A DNA stretch of 7,700 nt from assembly GCA_902796875.1 (NCBI GenBank), contig CADBQT010000232.1:1-7700 (forward strand). The letters run 5' to 3'. Made by a program: the position numbers and the translations under genes. Source of the stretch: an uncultured Eubacteriales bacterium (GTDB lineage Bacteria > Bacillota > Clostridia > Peptostreptococcales > Anaerovoracaceae). The notes under the pieces are model-generated. The model did not search any database. It saw nothing but the letters and a program-made list of their open reading frames with translations, and was not told the DNA's origin. Of this stretch, positions 1 through 5,682 are shown one piece after another; the stretch's first letter is position 1; each line of letters begins with the position of its first letter.

Positions 1-1
1 A

Positions 2-17
2 TTTCCGGGCCCGGAAA
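2..17. repeat. Perfect 16-bp GC-rich palindrome
   Basis: TTTCCGGGCCCGGAAA reads the same on both strands, with no loop. It lies 15 bases upstream of the -35 element of the first promoter. It could be an operator for that promoter or part of the terminator of a gene that ends before the window. No T-tract follows it on the + strand, and on the - strand the flank lies outside the window, so its role cannot be settled here. Confidence 0.45.
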
Positions 18-31
18 ATGGAAAAATATGG

Positions 32-60
32 TTGACAAATATTTCCAGTTATGATAGGAT
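32..60 (+). promoter_or_regulatory. Sigma-A-type promoter of the PC4/YdbC-like gene
   Basis: A perfect -35 TTGACA (32-37) and a -10 TAGGAT (55-60) are separated by 17 bases, with TG at 52-53 giving an extended -10. Transcription would start near 66-68, leaving a leader of about 60 bases before the ATG at 130. An imperfect dyad, GGAAA...TTTCC (20-46), is centred on the -35 box and could be a repressor site. The promoter call rests on consensus match and position; the operator idea is inference. Confidence 0.8.
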
Positions 61-129
61 CGTGACCATAGAAAAGTGGTATTGGCCGAAGGACAGGGGG
101 TCCAAAGGCAGAAGGAAAGGAGATCATCT

Positions 130-585
130 ATGGCAATGAACAATGACAGAGAAGTTACTTTTGAGATCGTCGAAGAGATCGGAGTGATCTCGGCCCATCC
201 TACGGGCTGGAACAAAGAGATCAACCTCGTGAGCTGGAACGGCAACACCGCCAAATACGATATCAGGGACTGGAGCCCGAACCATGATCAGATGGGCCGG
301 GGGATCACCCTCCATGAGAAGGAGATGCGATTGATTTTGGAACTCCTCAGAAGACGGCCCCGGACCACCAACCGGTCGAACCAGAGAGGCCGGGAGGACC
401 AGATCCCTTTCATGGCGGACAAGGAATCCGCTGCGCCGGCTACCGAGACCGAGGATCATAATACGGTGGCCGAAGCTGCAGAGAGCGCGTCCATGGCGGA
501 AGAACAGAGAAACGATGAGAACGGGGAAGCGGTATGTGGGGAAGGGGGGATGGAATGGACTGAAGCATCCGATGCGCAGATGTGA
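130..585 (+). CDS. PC4/YdbC-like ssDNA-binding protein with a long acidic C-terminal tail
   Basis: This 151-residue protein begins at the ATG at 130, preceded by AAGGAGA at an ideal distance; the in-frame GTG at 76 has no such site. Residues about 9-73 match the bacterial YdbC branch of the PC4 (p15 transcriptional coactivator) fold. The visible signature runs from GWNKEINLVSWNG (27-39) through YDIRDWSP (43-50) to GITL (58-61), then a helix ending near residue 73. Such proteins bind single-stranded DNA as dimers and are usually about 70-80 residues long. Here the domain is followed by an Arg-rich linker (74-88) and a tail of about 60 residues rich in Glu, Ala, Asp and Thr that looks disordered. 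The family call is strong; the cellular role (transcription, replication or repair) is unknown. It has its own promoter and a hairpin downstream, so it is probably transcribed alone. Confidence 0.85.
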   Translation: MAMNNDREVTFEIVEEIGVISAHPTGWNKEINLVSWNGNTAKYDIRDWSPNHDQMGRGITLHEKEMRLILELLRRRPRTTNRSNQRGREDQIPFMADKESAAPATETEDHNTVAEAAESASMAEEQRNDENGEAVCGEGGMEWTEASDAQM

Positions 586-633
586 GAAACCTGCGCATGA
601 CCCTTTTGACAACTCCTTAAATGCGTGAAATAT

Positions 634-669
634 GGCCGGCGCCCGGGATCCTGGGAACGCCGGCCTTCT
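634..669 (+). terminator. Probable hairpin terminator after the PC4/YdbC-like gene
   Basis: GGCCGGCG (634-641) pairs with CGCCGGCC (658-665), and the inside continues pairing (CCCGGG against CTGGG, with two unpaired A residues). The stem is very stable but is followed only by TTCT rather than a clear U-run. Its position 49 bases after the stop codon fits transcription termination, possibly weak or factor-assisted. Confidence 0.5.
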
Positions 670-703
670 GCTGTGGGGAGGAAATTTTCCCCATAGCCTT
701 CAA

Positions 704-733
704 TAGGCACCATTTATTTTAAAATGGTGCCTA
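704..733. repeat. Perfect 12-bp inverted repeat with a 6-base loop
   Basis: TAGGCACCATTT (704-715) and AAATGGTGCCTA (722-733) are exact reverse complements around the loop ATTTTA. The element is AT-rich compared with its surroundings. Neither strand shows a T-tract after the stem, so it is not a typical intrinsic terminator. It may be an operator, an mRNA-end stabiliser, or one copy of a dispersed palindromic repeat. Confidence 0.7.
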
Positions 734-818
734 ATCGGGGATCTGAAACAAAATTCTTCACCAACTTGCCCGTAAAACCCCGGCACCCCAAGCTACAACA
801 TCCCCCGGCTGGTTTCGA

Positions 819-848
819 ATGACAAAGTCCGGGGGGGTGTGGTAAAAT
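819..848 (+). promoter_or_regulatory. Extended -10 promoter of the nucleoside kinase gene
   Basis: A -10 TAAAAT (843-848) has TG one base upstream (840-841), making an extended -10. A -35-like ATGACA (819-824) lies 18 bases upstream. The inverted repeat GTGGT (839-843) / ACCAC (852-856) straddles the -10, and the C/G inverted repeat 802-808/829-835 brackets the -35, so a regulator could bind here. Transcription would start near 855, giving a leader of about 55 bases. Confidence 0.55.
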
Positions 849-911
849 ATCACCACGTGCGGCCCCGGAAAACAGGGCCTTAAATCAGAGAATGAAAGAA
901 AGAGCAGAACC

Positions 912-2579
912 ATGATCATTCACGTAAAAACAACCACCGCCAATGACTTCGTCGAGCTGAACCGGGAAGGCCCCCTGATCATCGAGGATTTGGTCAAAGA
1001 ATTCCAGGAGGAGCTTCCCTTCCGGGTGCTTCTGGCCAGCGTCAACGGTACCGACCGGGAACTGACCACGGAGGTCAAGGACGGGGATAGGATCCAGTTC
1101 TTCGACATGCGGACCCACAGTGCCGACCTGGTGTACCAGCGCAGCCTGACCATGCTTTACCTGAAGGCGGTACGGGACGTGCTGGGGGTCGAGGTGAACA
1201 TCGACAACTCCCTGAACAAAGGCCTTTATACGGACATCAAAGTCCGGGGCAGAGCCTCCGCGTCTCAGATCGAGGCGGTGGAAGCCAGGATGCGGGAGCT
1301 GGTGGAGATGGACCTGCCCATCGTCAAGGAGAACTGCTCCCTGGAGGAAGGCATCCGCACCTGGAAGGAATTCGGCTATCAGGAAAAGGCGGACCTTCTG
1401 GCCGAGGTGGACGATCCCAAATTCGACATGCGTTTTTACCGGCTGGACAACTACCGGAACTATTTCTACGGTCTGATGGTCCCGTCCACCGGATACCTGG
1501 AACACTTCGAACTGAAGAAATACAAGTACGGGGTGCTTTTGCGCTTCCCCTATTACACCAAGCCGGACGAAGTCCCCGAATACAAGGACGACCGGAAGCT
1601 CTACGGCGCCTTCGGCGAGGAGGAGCGGTGGACGAAGCTGCTCAGGACCCGCTACCTGACGGATCTGAACCGGCGGATCGATGAAGGAAAGGCAAAGGAT
1701 CTGGTCCTGCTCTGCGAGGCCCTTCACGAGAAGAAGATCTCCGATATCGCCGACGAGATCAACCGGAAGAACAGCCGGATCATCCTGATCGCGGGACCCT
1801 CATCCTCCGGCAAGACCACCTTCGCCAGAAGGCTTTGCATACAGCTTCGGGTCATCGGCCTGGATCCCCTGTACATGGGCACCGACGACTATTTTGTCGA
1901 GCGGCAGGACACGCCTTTGGACGAAAACGGGGAGCCGGATTACGAGAACCTGAACGCCCTGGACATCGACCTGTTCAATCGGAACATGAACGATCTTTTG
2001 GACGGCAAGGAAGTGGATCTGCCCGAGTTCGATTTCATGGAGGGCAAGAAGGTGTACGGCAAACGGATCACCGCCATCCGGGAGGATCAGCCCATCGTCA
2101 TCGAAGGCATCCACGCCCTTAACGGGGATCTGACCCGGCAGATCGACGACAAAGAAAAATACCGCATCTACATCAGCCCCCTGACCCAGCTGAACATCGA
2201 CCGGCACAACCGGGTGCCCTCCACGGACGCCAGGATGCTCCGGCGGATGGTGAGAGATTTTAAATACAGAGGTCATTCGGCGGCGGAGACCATCGCCTCC
2301 TGGCCCAAGGTCCGGGCAGGGGAGAACAAGAACATCTTCCCCTACAACAGCGAGGCGGACATGCTTTTCAATTCGGTGCTGGAGTACGAGATCCCCATGC
2401 TGAAAAAGCATCTGGATCCCCTCCTTCGGGAGATCGAGGAAGGCTCTCCGGAGCACGCGGAGGCGGTCCGTATCCTCAAGTTCCTGGAGTACTTCAAAGT
2501 CATCGAGGACGAGTCCATCGTGCCCAACAACTCCATCATCCGTGAGTTCATCGGCGGCAGTGTGTTCGTTGATGAATGA
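912..2579 (+). CDS. Nucleoside kinase (TGS + ThrRS-like + uridine kinase domains)
   Basis: This 555-residue fusion is typical of clostridial and Thermotoga-type 'nucleoside kinases'. Residues about 1-65 form a TGS-like domain. About 68-230 resemble the second additional domain of threonyl-tRNA synthetase, and about 285-490 form a uridine/phosphoribulokinase-type P-loop kinase. The Walker A motif GPSSSGKT occupies 295-302; YMGTDDYF and IVIEGIHALNG downstream fit the substrate-binding and Walker B-like regions. The C-terminal end, NNSIIREFIGGS, is characteristic of the family. In the ThrRS-like part the editing motif HxxxH is reduced to HSADL (69-73), so the second His is missing and tRNA editing is not expected. 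It probably phosphorylates a nucleoside using ATP or GTP in the cytoplasm; the substrate cannot be read from sequence. The ATG at 912 has only a weak purine-rich site (AAAGAG) upstream, but homologues start at this point. Confidence 0.88.
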   Translation: MIIHVKTTTANDFVELNREGPLIIEDLVKEFQEELPFRVLLASVNGTDRELTTEVKDGDRIQFFDMRTHSADLVYQRSLTMLYLKAVRDVLGVEVNIDNSLNKGLYTDIKVRGRASASQIEAVEARMRELVEMDLPIVKENCSLEEGIRTWKEFGYQEKADLLAEVDDPKFDMRFYRLDNYRNYFYGLMVPSTGYLEHFELKKYKYGVLLRFPYYTKPDEVPEYKDDRKLYGAFGEEERWTKLLRTRYLTDLNRRIDEGKAKDLVLLCEALHEKKISDIADEINRKNSRIILIAGPSSSGKTTFARRLCIQLRVIGLDPLYMGTDDYFVERQDTPLDENGEPDYENLNALDIDLFNRNMNDLLDGKEVDLPEFDFMEGKKVYGKRITAIREDQPIVIEGIHALNGDLTRQIDDKEKYRIYISPLTQLNIDRHNRVPSTDARMLRRMVRDFKYRGHSAAETIASWPKVRAGENKNIFPYNSEADMLFNSVLEYEIPMLKKHLDPLLREIEEGSPEHAEAVRILKFLEYFKVIEDESIVPNNSIIREFIGGSVFVDE

Positions 2580-2651
2580 TGATGAAGAGTGATGTCGAGG
2601 AGCGATGTCGAAGAGCGATGTCGAAGAGCGATGGAGAGGAGTGACGGAATG
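2574..2651. repeat. 13-bp tandem repeat array at the kinase-kinase junction
   Basis: Four clear units with consensus GAGCGATGTCGAA run 2587-2599, 2600-2612, 2613-2625 and 2626-2638. A degenerate unit precedes them (2574-2586, overlapping the stop codon of the upstream gene) and another follows (2639-2651, ending in the ATG of the downstream gene). Units two and three are identical. The period of 13 is not a multiple of three, so each unit shifts frame. The last units supply the Shine-Dalgarno of the downstream gene. Confidence 0.85.
2579..2644 (+). CDS. Possible 21-codon leader/coupling ORF within the repeat
   Basis: An ATG at 2579 shares its A with the TGA stop of the upstream kinase (TGATG overlap) and opens a frame of 21 codons. 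That frame runs through the whole repeat and ends at TGA 2642-2644, just four bases before the ATG of the PfkB kinase. This geometry would allow ribosomes to pass by termination-reinitiation from one kinase gene to the next. The peptide is charged (KSDVEERCRRAM...) and matches nothing I recognise. It could equally be chance coding of the repeat; there is no strong ribosome site of its own. Confidence 0.3.
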   Translation: MMKSDVEERCRRAMSKSDGEE

Positions 2652-3629
2652 ATTCTGGTGATCGGAGGCGTCCAGGCTACGGTGCGGATCGACATGGTCA
2701 TGCCCAAGAAGCCTGAGCCGGGAGAAGAAACTCAGGAGATCTCCCCATGGGAGAGAGAAGCATACGGAGAAGGGGGAAGGTTCGGCAGCATGAGCGGCAT
2801 CCCCTCCGGTGATCCGTCCAAGGACAGGATCACCGTCTTTTACAGCGGCTGCGGATATTCGGTGGCCAAGGCTCTGGCGGAAGACGGCCGGGACGTGGCC
2901 TTTCTTTCCCTCATCGGAGAAGACCCCCTGGGCCTGGGGGCAAGAGAAGACCTTAAGCGAAGCGGCGTCGATACCCGGCACCTGCTGGCCACAGAAGATA
3001 CGGACAAACAGACCTCGGTGAAGATCATCGCCAAGAACTTCCTGGGGGATACGGAATTCTGGCGGGCGGACGAGCGGATCCAGGAGGAGATGACCCCGGA
3101 GAGACTGAAAGAAAAAGAAGAGGTCATCGCCGGAGCCGATACCGTCTTTGTGGACGGGAGCCTGCCCGAAGAGACCCTGAAGTGGATCGGCGAGATCTGC
3201 CGCAGGGCGGGAAACGATCTTTACTTCGATCCCGCATCCATGGAGGGAAGTGCCAGAGGGGCGGGAGCCCTGGAGTATTTCACCGGCATCCTGCCGGGCC
3301 GCCGGGAGGCGGAGGTCCTGTCGGATCTCACTATCCTGAGCCCCGACCAGTTGAAAGAGGCGGGAGAATACTTCGTCGGCAAAGGCGTCCGCCGGGTAGT
3401 GATCACCATGAAAGGCGGCGGACTGTACTGGCGTGAAGGGGACGAAGAAGGCATCCTGCGGCCGGAGCGGATCCTCCAGTTTGGAGAGACCGCCGGGGCA
3501 GGGGATGTGGTTTCCGCCGCGTTCCTTAAAGCCTTTGCAGAGGAAGAGCCCATGACGGAAGCTGCCCCAAAGGCAATGGCGGCAGCGGCAGATCACCTGT
3601 CCGGAGTGTCCGACGAACGGAGGTACTGA
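2649..3629 (+). CDS. PfkB-family kinase, pseudouridine-kinase-like
   Basis: This is a 326-residue ribokinase-fold protein. The chosen ATG at 2649 follows GGAGAGGAG (2633-2641) by seven bases and puts the typical opening strand ILVIGG at residues 2-7; a GTG at 2589 in the same frame would only add repeat-encoded residues. Motif 1 is SGCGYSVAKALAEDG (66-80) followed by LSLIGEDPLG. The anion-hole/catalytic motif is TAGAGD (281-286), with Asp286 the predicted catalytic base. The layout VFVDG...YFDPAS...ILPGRREAEVLSD...GVRRVVITMKGGGLYW follows pseudouridine kinases best. Two usually conserved Asn positions are changed: Ser71 in motif 1, and Gly217 where PN(R)xE is common. The substrate is therefore uncertain: pseudouridine, another nucleoside, or a sugar. 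It lies 69 bases after the nucleoside kinase and is probably cotranscribed with it. Confidence 0.82.
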   Translation: MILVIGGVQATVRIDMVMPKKPEPGEETQEISPWEREAYGEGGRFGSMSGIPSGDPSKDRITVFYSGCGYSVAKALAEDGRDVAFLSLIGEDPLGLGAREDLKRSGVDTRHLLATEDTDKQTSVKIIAKNFLGDTEFWRADERIQEEMTPERLKEKEEVIAGADTVFVDGSLPEETLKWIGEICRRAGNDLYFDPASMEGSARGAGALEYFTGILPGRREAEVLSDLTILSPDQLKEAGEYFVGKGVRRVVITMKGGGLYWREGDEEGILRPERILQFGETAGAGDVVSAAFLKAFAEEEPMTEAAPKAMAAAADHLSGVSDERRY

Positions 3630-3634
3630 TTCCG

Positions 3635-3662
3635 ATCCGGGAAAGCAATTGCTTTTGCGGAT
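3635..3662. repeat. 28-bp near-perfect palindrome over the DUF937 promoter
   Basis: Centred at 3648/3649, the perfect core AAAGCAATTGCTTT (3642-3655) is flanked by ATCCG (3635-3639) and CGGAT (3658-3662). Of 14 pairs, 12 are Watson-Crick, one is G-T and one mismatches. It begins six bases after the preceding stop codon and covers the -35 region of the next promoter. With no loop it suits a dimeric repressor site better than an RNA terminator, though an RNA hairpin opening at AATT followed by TTTTG is also possible. Confidence 0.6.
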
Positions 3663-3683
3663 GAAACGGATTTCTAGTATAAT
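3655..3683 (+). promoter_or_regulatory. Promoter of the DUF937 gene, possibly of the downstream run
   Basis: A consensus TATAAT (3678-3683) has TTGCGG (3655-3660) 17 bases upstream. The start would fall near 3690. The leader then contains a GAGCGC/GCGCTC hairpin (3698-3703 with 3713-3718) before the ribosome site AAAAGGAG (3735-3742). Because I see no terminator after the DUF937 gene, this promoter may also serve the genes up to mnmA. Confidence 0.72.
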
Positions 3684-3749
3684 CAATCATATAAGCGGAG
3701 CGCTGGTGAGAGGCGCTCGGAAGAAGGGACGAACAAAAGGAGAAACACT

Positions 3750-4448
3750 ATGAATCTGATGAACATGTTGACGGGCATCCTGACCTCGGGAGCGGCACTG
3801 CAGGCCCTTTCGGCCAAGACCGGACTTTCGGAGAAACAGCTGAAGATGATCATTGCCATCGCCATTCCGCTGCTGATCCGCAAGCTGACCAGCAACGCCT
3901 CTTCCCAGAGCGGAGCCAACTCTCTCCTGGGCGCGCTGACCCAGCACAGAGACACCAACACCATCGATAAGCAGCTGGCCGATGCGGATGAGGAAGACGG
4001 CGCCAAGATCGTCGGTCACATCCTGGGCAGCGACGAGGAAAAGATCATCGCTTCCGTAGCCAAGGAATCCGGCGTCAGCGAAGCGGATGTTGCCAAGGTG
4101 CTGGGCACCATTTCCCCGTCCATTCTGAGCAGCCTTTCGGCGGCGACGGAATCGGCATCCGCCCAGCAGGCCCAGCAGGCTCAGCAGAGCGGTGGCGTGG
4201 ACCTGAGCGACGGTTTCGATATGAGCGACGTGATGGCCCTGATGGGTGGCGGAGCAAGCCAGAGCCAGAGCCAGAATCAGAGCAGCGGCGGCGGCCTGCT
4301 GGGATCCCTCTTCGGCGGCGGAGCAAGCCAGAGCCAGGGTGGCGGCGGTCTTCTCAGCGCTCTTCTCGGTGGCGTCCAGAAACCGGAAGAGGATCAGGAG
4401 ATGAACGGGAGCCAGCTCCTCAATACTCTCCTCTCCATGAGAAACTGA
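3750..4448 (+). CDS. DUF937 domain protein with a Gly/Gln/Ser-rich C-terminal half
   Basis: This 232-residue protein starts seven bases after AAAAGGAG. Residues about 1-140 are an all-helical DUF937 (YidB-like) region. They include a hydrophobic helix KMIIAIAIPLLIRKL (32-46), the heptad-like LLGALTQHRDT segment, and a second helical half beginning near GAKIVGHILGSDEEKI. The rest is low complexity: AQQAQQAQQ, then two modules of GGGASQSQ followed by GGGLLxxLxGG. The two modules are also repeated in the DNA, 69 bases apart. No signal peptide or clear transmembrane anchor is seen, and the function of DUF937 proteins is not established. The last residues (NGSQLLNTLLSM) return to a helical, leucine-rich pattern. 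Confidence 0.8.
   Translation: MNLMNMLTGILTSGAALQALSAKTGLSEKQLKMIIAIAIPLLIRKLTSNASSQSGANSLLGALTQHRDTNTIDKQLADADEEDGAKIVGHILGSDEEKIIASVAKESGVSEADVAKVLGTISPSILSSLSAATESASAQQAQQAQQSGGVDLSDGFDMSDVMALMGGGASQSQSQNQSSGGGLLGSLFGGGASQSQGGGGLLSALLGGVQKPEEDQEMNGSQLLNTLLSMRN
4248..4337 (+). repeat. Intragenic direct repeat in the DUF937 gene
   Basis: The same 21 bases occur at 4248-4268 and 4317-4337, 69 bases (23 codons) apart and in the same frame, both encoding GGASQSQ. The intervening GGGLL-type segment is also echoed afterwards. This indicates an in-frame duplication within the flexible tail, a place where length could vary between strains. Confidence 0.75.
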
Positions 4449-4487
4449 TCAGGGAGAAACGAGCATTAGATAATCAGGAGGTGTGTG

Positions 4488-5396
4488 ATGGCGAGAGATG
4501 TGATCTTCACCAATGAAGTCATTCTCAAGTGGCTCCAGTATTTTGCGGAAAATACGCCCATCGATCTGGAACAGATCAAGATGATGGATGTCACCAAAAA
4601 GAATATGAACATCATTCCCACGGTGGAATCCCACAAGGCGGTCCTGGCCTTTATGGAGGCCGGCGACACGGAAGTCTTTTACCGGATGTGGAACGCCGGT
4701 CTCGGCGACTGCGAGGTCTGGTACAACGAGGGCTCCGAGCCGGTGGGCGAGATCAAGCACGACGACGTGCGCTTCATGATCGACCGGGGGATCAACGCCT
4801 CCGCCGGAATGCTCGTGGTCAACCCCAACGCGGTCAGCACCAACAAGAGCGGCCTGGGGGACGTGACCCAGAGGGTGTCCTCCAAGAGGGTGGCGGGCGA
4901 GATCCGGAACATCATCCTCAGCAAGATGCGCATCGACGCCGAGGACACGATATGCGTGGTCGGCGGAGAGGTCATCGCGGTGGACGCGGCCTTCCATGCC
5001 AGCGAAGGCACGGTCATCGCCGTGGAGTACAACGGCAAGCAGCGGGCGGCCCTGGAGGACAACGTGGAATTCTACGACCTCCGGAACGTGAAGATCATCG
5101 ACCGGGTGGACGAGGAGAGCATGGAGGGACTTCCCGCTCCGGACGTCGCCTTCCTGGTGGCGTCGGCCAGCCTCCATCAGGAGATCAACTGCCTGATGAA
5201 GCTGAACCCCAACGTGATCCTGGTGGTCTACACTCTGGACTTCGCCGAGGCGGGCAGGCTGAAGGATCTCTTCGACAGCAAAGGCATCAAGGACGCTGAG
5301 GTCATCCGCATCGGGATCGACCGGCTGGGGGCGGACAACACTTTCGTCCGGGAGCCGGCCCCCTGGATCGTCTCGGGACGGATCGAAAAGGAGTAG
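4488..5396 (+). CDS. CbiE/CbiT-like protein with a degenerate SAM-binding motif
   Basis: This 302-residue protein starts at the ATG at 4488, six bases after AGGAGG (4476-4481). Residues about 128-282 align by eye with CbiT, the decarboxylating precorrin-6B C15-methyltransferase. The family's TKREVRAxxLSKL segment appears as SSKRVAGEIRNIILSKMRI (131-149). VIAVEYN (176-182) fits the acidic ribose-binding strand, PAPDVAFLVAS (217-227) fits the PDAxFxGGS strand, and NPNVILVVYTL follows. Residues about 48-127 (AGLGDCEVWYNEG, MLVVNPNA, then GLGD) resemble the end of CbiE and the linker seen in CbiE-CbiT fusions. The glycine-rich motif I, normally DIGAGTGSV, is replaced by VVGGEVIAV (158-166), so ordinary SAM binding is doubtful. 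No other cobalamin gene is nearby. It sits four bases before the ACT gene, suggesting a shared role with it rather than corrin synthesis; that is inference. Confidence 0.6.
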   Translation: MARDVIFTNEVILKWLQYFAENTPIDLEQIKMMDVTKKNMNIIPTVESHKAVLAFMEAGDTEVFYRMWNAGLGDCEVWYNEGSEPVGEIKHDDVRFMIDRGINASAGMLVVNPNAVSTNKSGLGDVTQRVSSKRVAGEIRNIILSKMRIDAEDTICVVGGEVIAVDAAFHASEGTVIAVEYNGKQRAALEDNVEFYDLRNVKIIDRVDEESMEGLPAPDVAFLVASASLHQEINCLMKLNPNVILVVYTLDFAEAGRLKDLFDSKGIKDAEVIRIGIDRLGADNTFVREPAPWIVSGRIEKE

Positions 5397-5400
5397 GCGG

Positions 5401-5670
5401 ATGAAAGCAATCATTACTGTGATCGGCAAGGACCAGGTGGGCATCATGTACAGCGTGTCCCGCATCCTGAAGGAGCTGGGCGTCAACATCGAGGACGTGA
5501 CCCAGACCATCATGCAGGAGTACTTCACCATGCTCATGCTGGTCAAGATCGACGAGGAGAGATCTTCTTTCCGGCAGCTTCAGGAAGCCCTGGAGGAAAT
5601 GGGGGAGGCCACCGGTCTTTCCATCCGGATCCAGAAGGAAGAGATCTTCGACACTATGCACAAAATCTGA
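5401..5670 (+). CDS. ACT domain protein, UPF0237 family
   Basis: This 89-residue protein consists of one ACT domain plus a short C-terminal extension. The pattern VIGKDQVGIMYSVSRILKE (7-25) and VNIEDVTQTI (29-38) is the classic beta-alpha-beta ligand-binding edge with its turn glycine, followed by YFTMLMLVKID (42-52). The length equals that of UPF0237 proteins, which are related to the regulatory half of GcvR. ACT domains usually bind amino acids; the ligand here is unknown. Its ribosome site AAAAGGAG (5386-5393) lies inside the last codons of the upstream gene, and only 12 bases separate it from the UPF0210 gene, so the three are almost certainly co-translated from one mRNA. Confidence 0.9.
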   Translation: MKAIITVIGKDQVGIMYSVSRILKELGVNIEDVTQTIMQEYFTMLMLVKIDEERSSFRQLQEALEEMGEATGLSIRIQKEEIFDTMHKI

Positions 5671-5682
5671 CGGGAGAACACC

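Larger units (their letters stand above)
586..911. other. Gene-free region between the PC4 gene and the nucleoside kinase
   Basis: I see no credible reading frame here. It holds the GC hairpin at 634-665, a short dyad GGGGA...TTTTCCCC (675-692), the 12-bp stem at 704-733, a C-run/G-run inverted repeat (802-808 with 829-835), the promoter at 819-848, and a small GGCCC/GGGCC hairpin (861-879) in the leader of the downstream gene. No riboswitch class or tRNA was recognised. The 60 bases between 740 and 800 hold nothing I can name. Confidence 0.6.

Noticed and set aside
76..129. GTG at 76 as start of the PC4-like protein
   Set aside because: It lies about 10 bases after the likely transcription start with no Shine-Dalgarno. 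The ATG at 130 has AAGGAGA at good spacing and directly precedes the conserved domain.
885..1727. A 280-codon open frame on the - strand
   Set aside because: It is antisense to the TGS/ThrRS-like part of the nucleoside kinase and resembles no family.
2589..2648. GTG 2589 or ATG 2592 as start of the PfkB kinase
   Set aside because: The extra residues come wholly from the 13-bp repeat, and the family's first beta strand begins right after the ATG at 2649, which has the best ribosome site.
2574..2651. The 13-bp array as a CRISPR
   Set aside because: Units are far too short and directly abutting with no spacers, and no cas gene is present.
1800..3686. A 628-codon open frame on the - strand
   Set aside because: It is antisense to both kinases, has no recognisable domain and no plausible ribosome site; it is explained by codon bias.
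4449..4487. A separate promoter for the CbiT-like gene (GATAAT at 4469-4474)
   Set aside because: No acceptable -35 element is found 16-18 bases upstream; read-through from the DUF937 promoter is the simpler reading.
4449..5546. A 365-codon open frame on the - strand
   Set aside because: It mirrors the CbiT-like gene, which has a good ribosome site and family similarity; the antisense translation shows neither.
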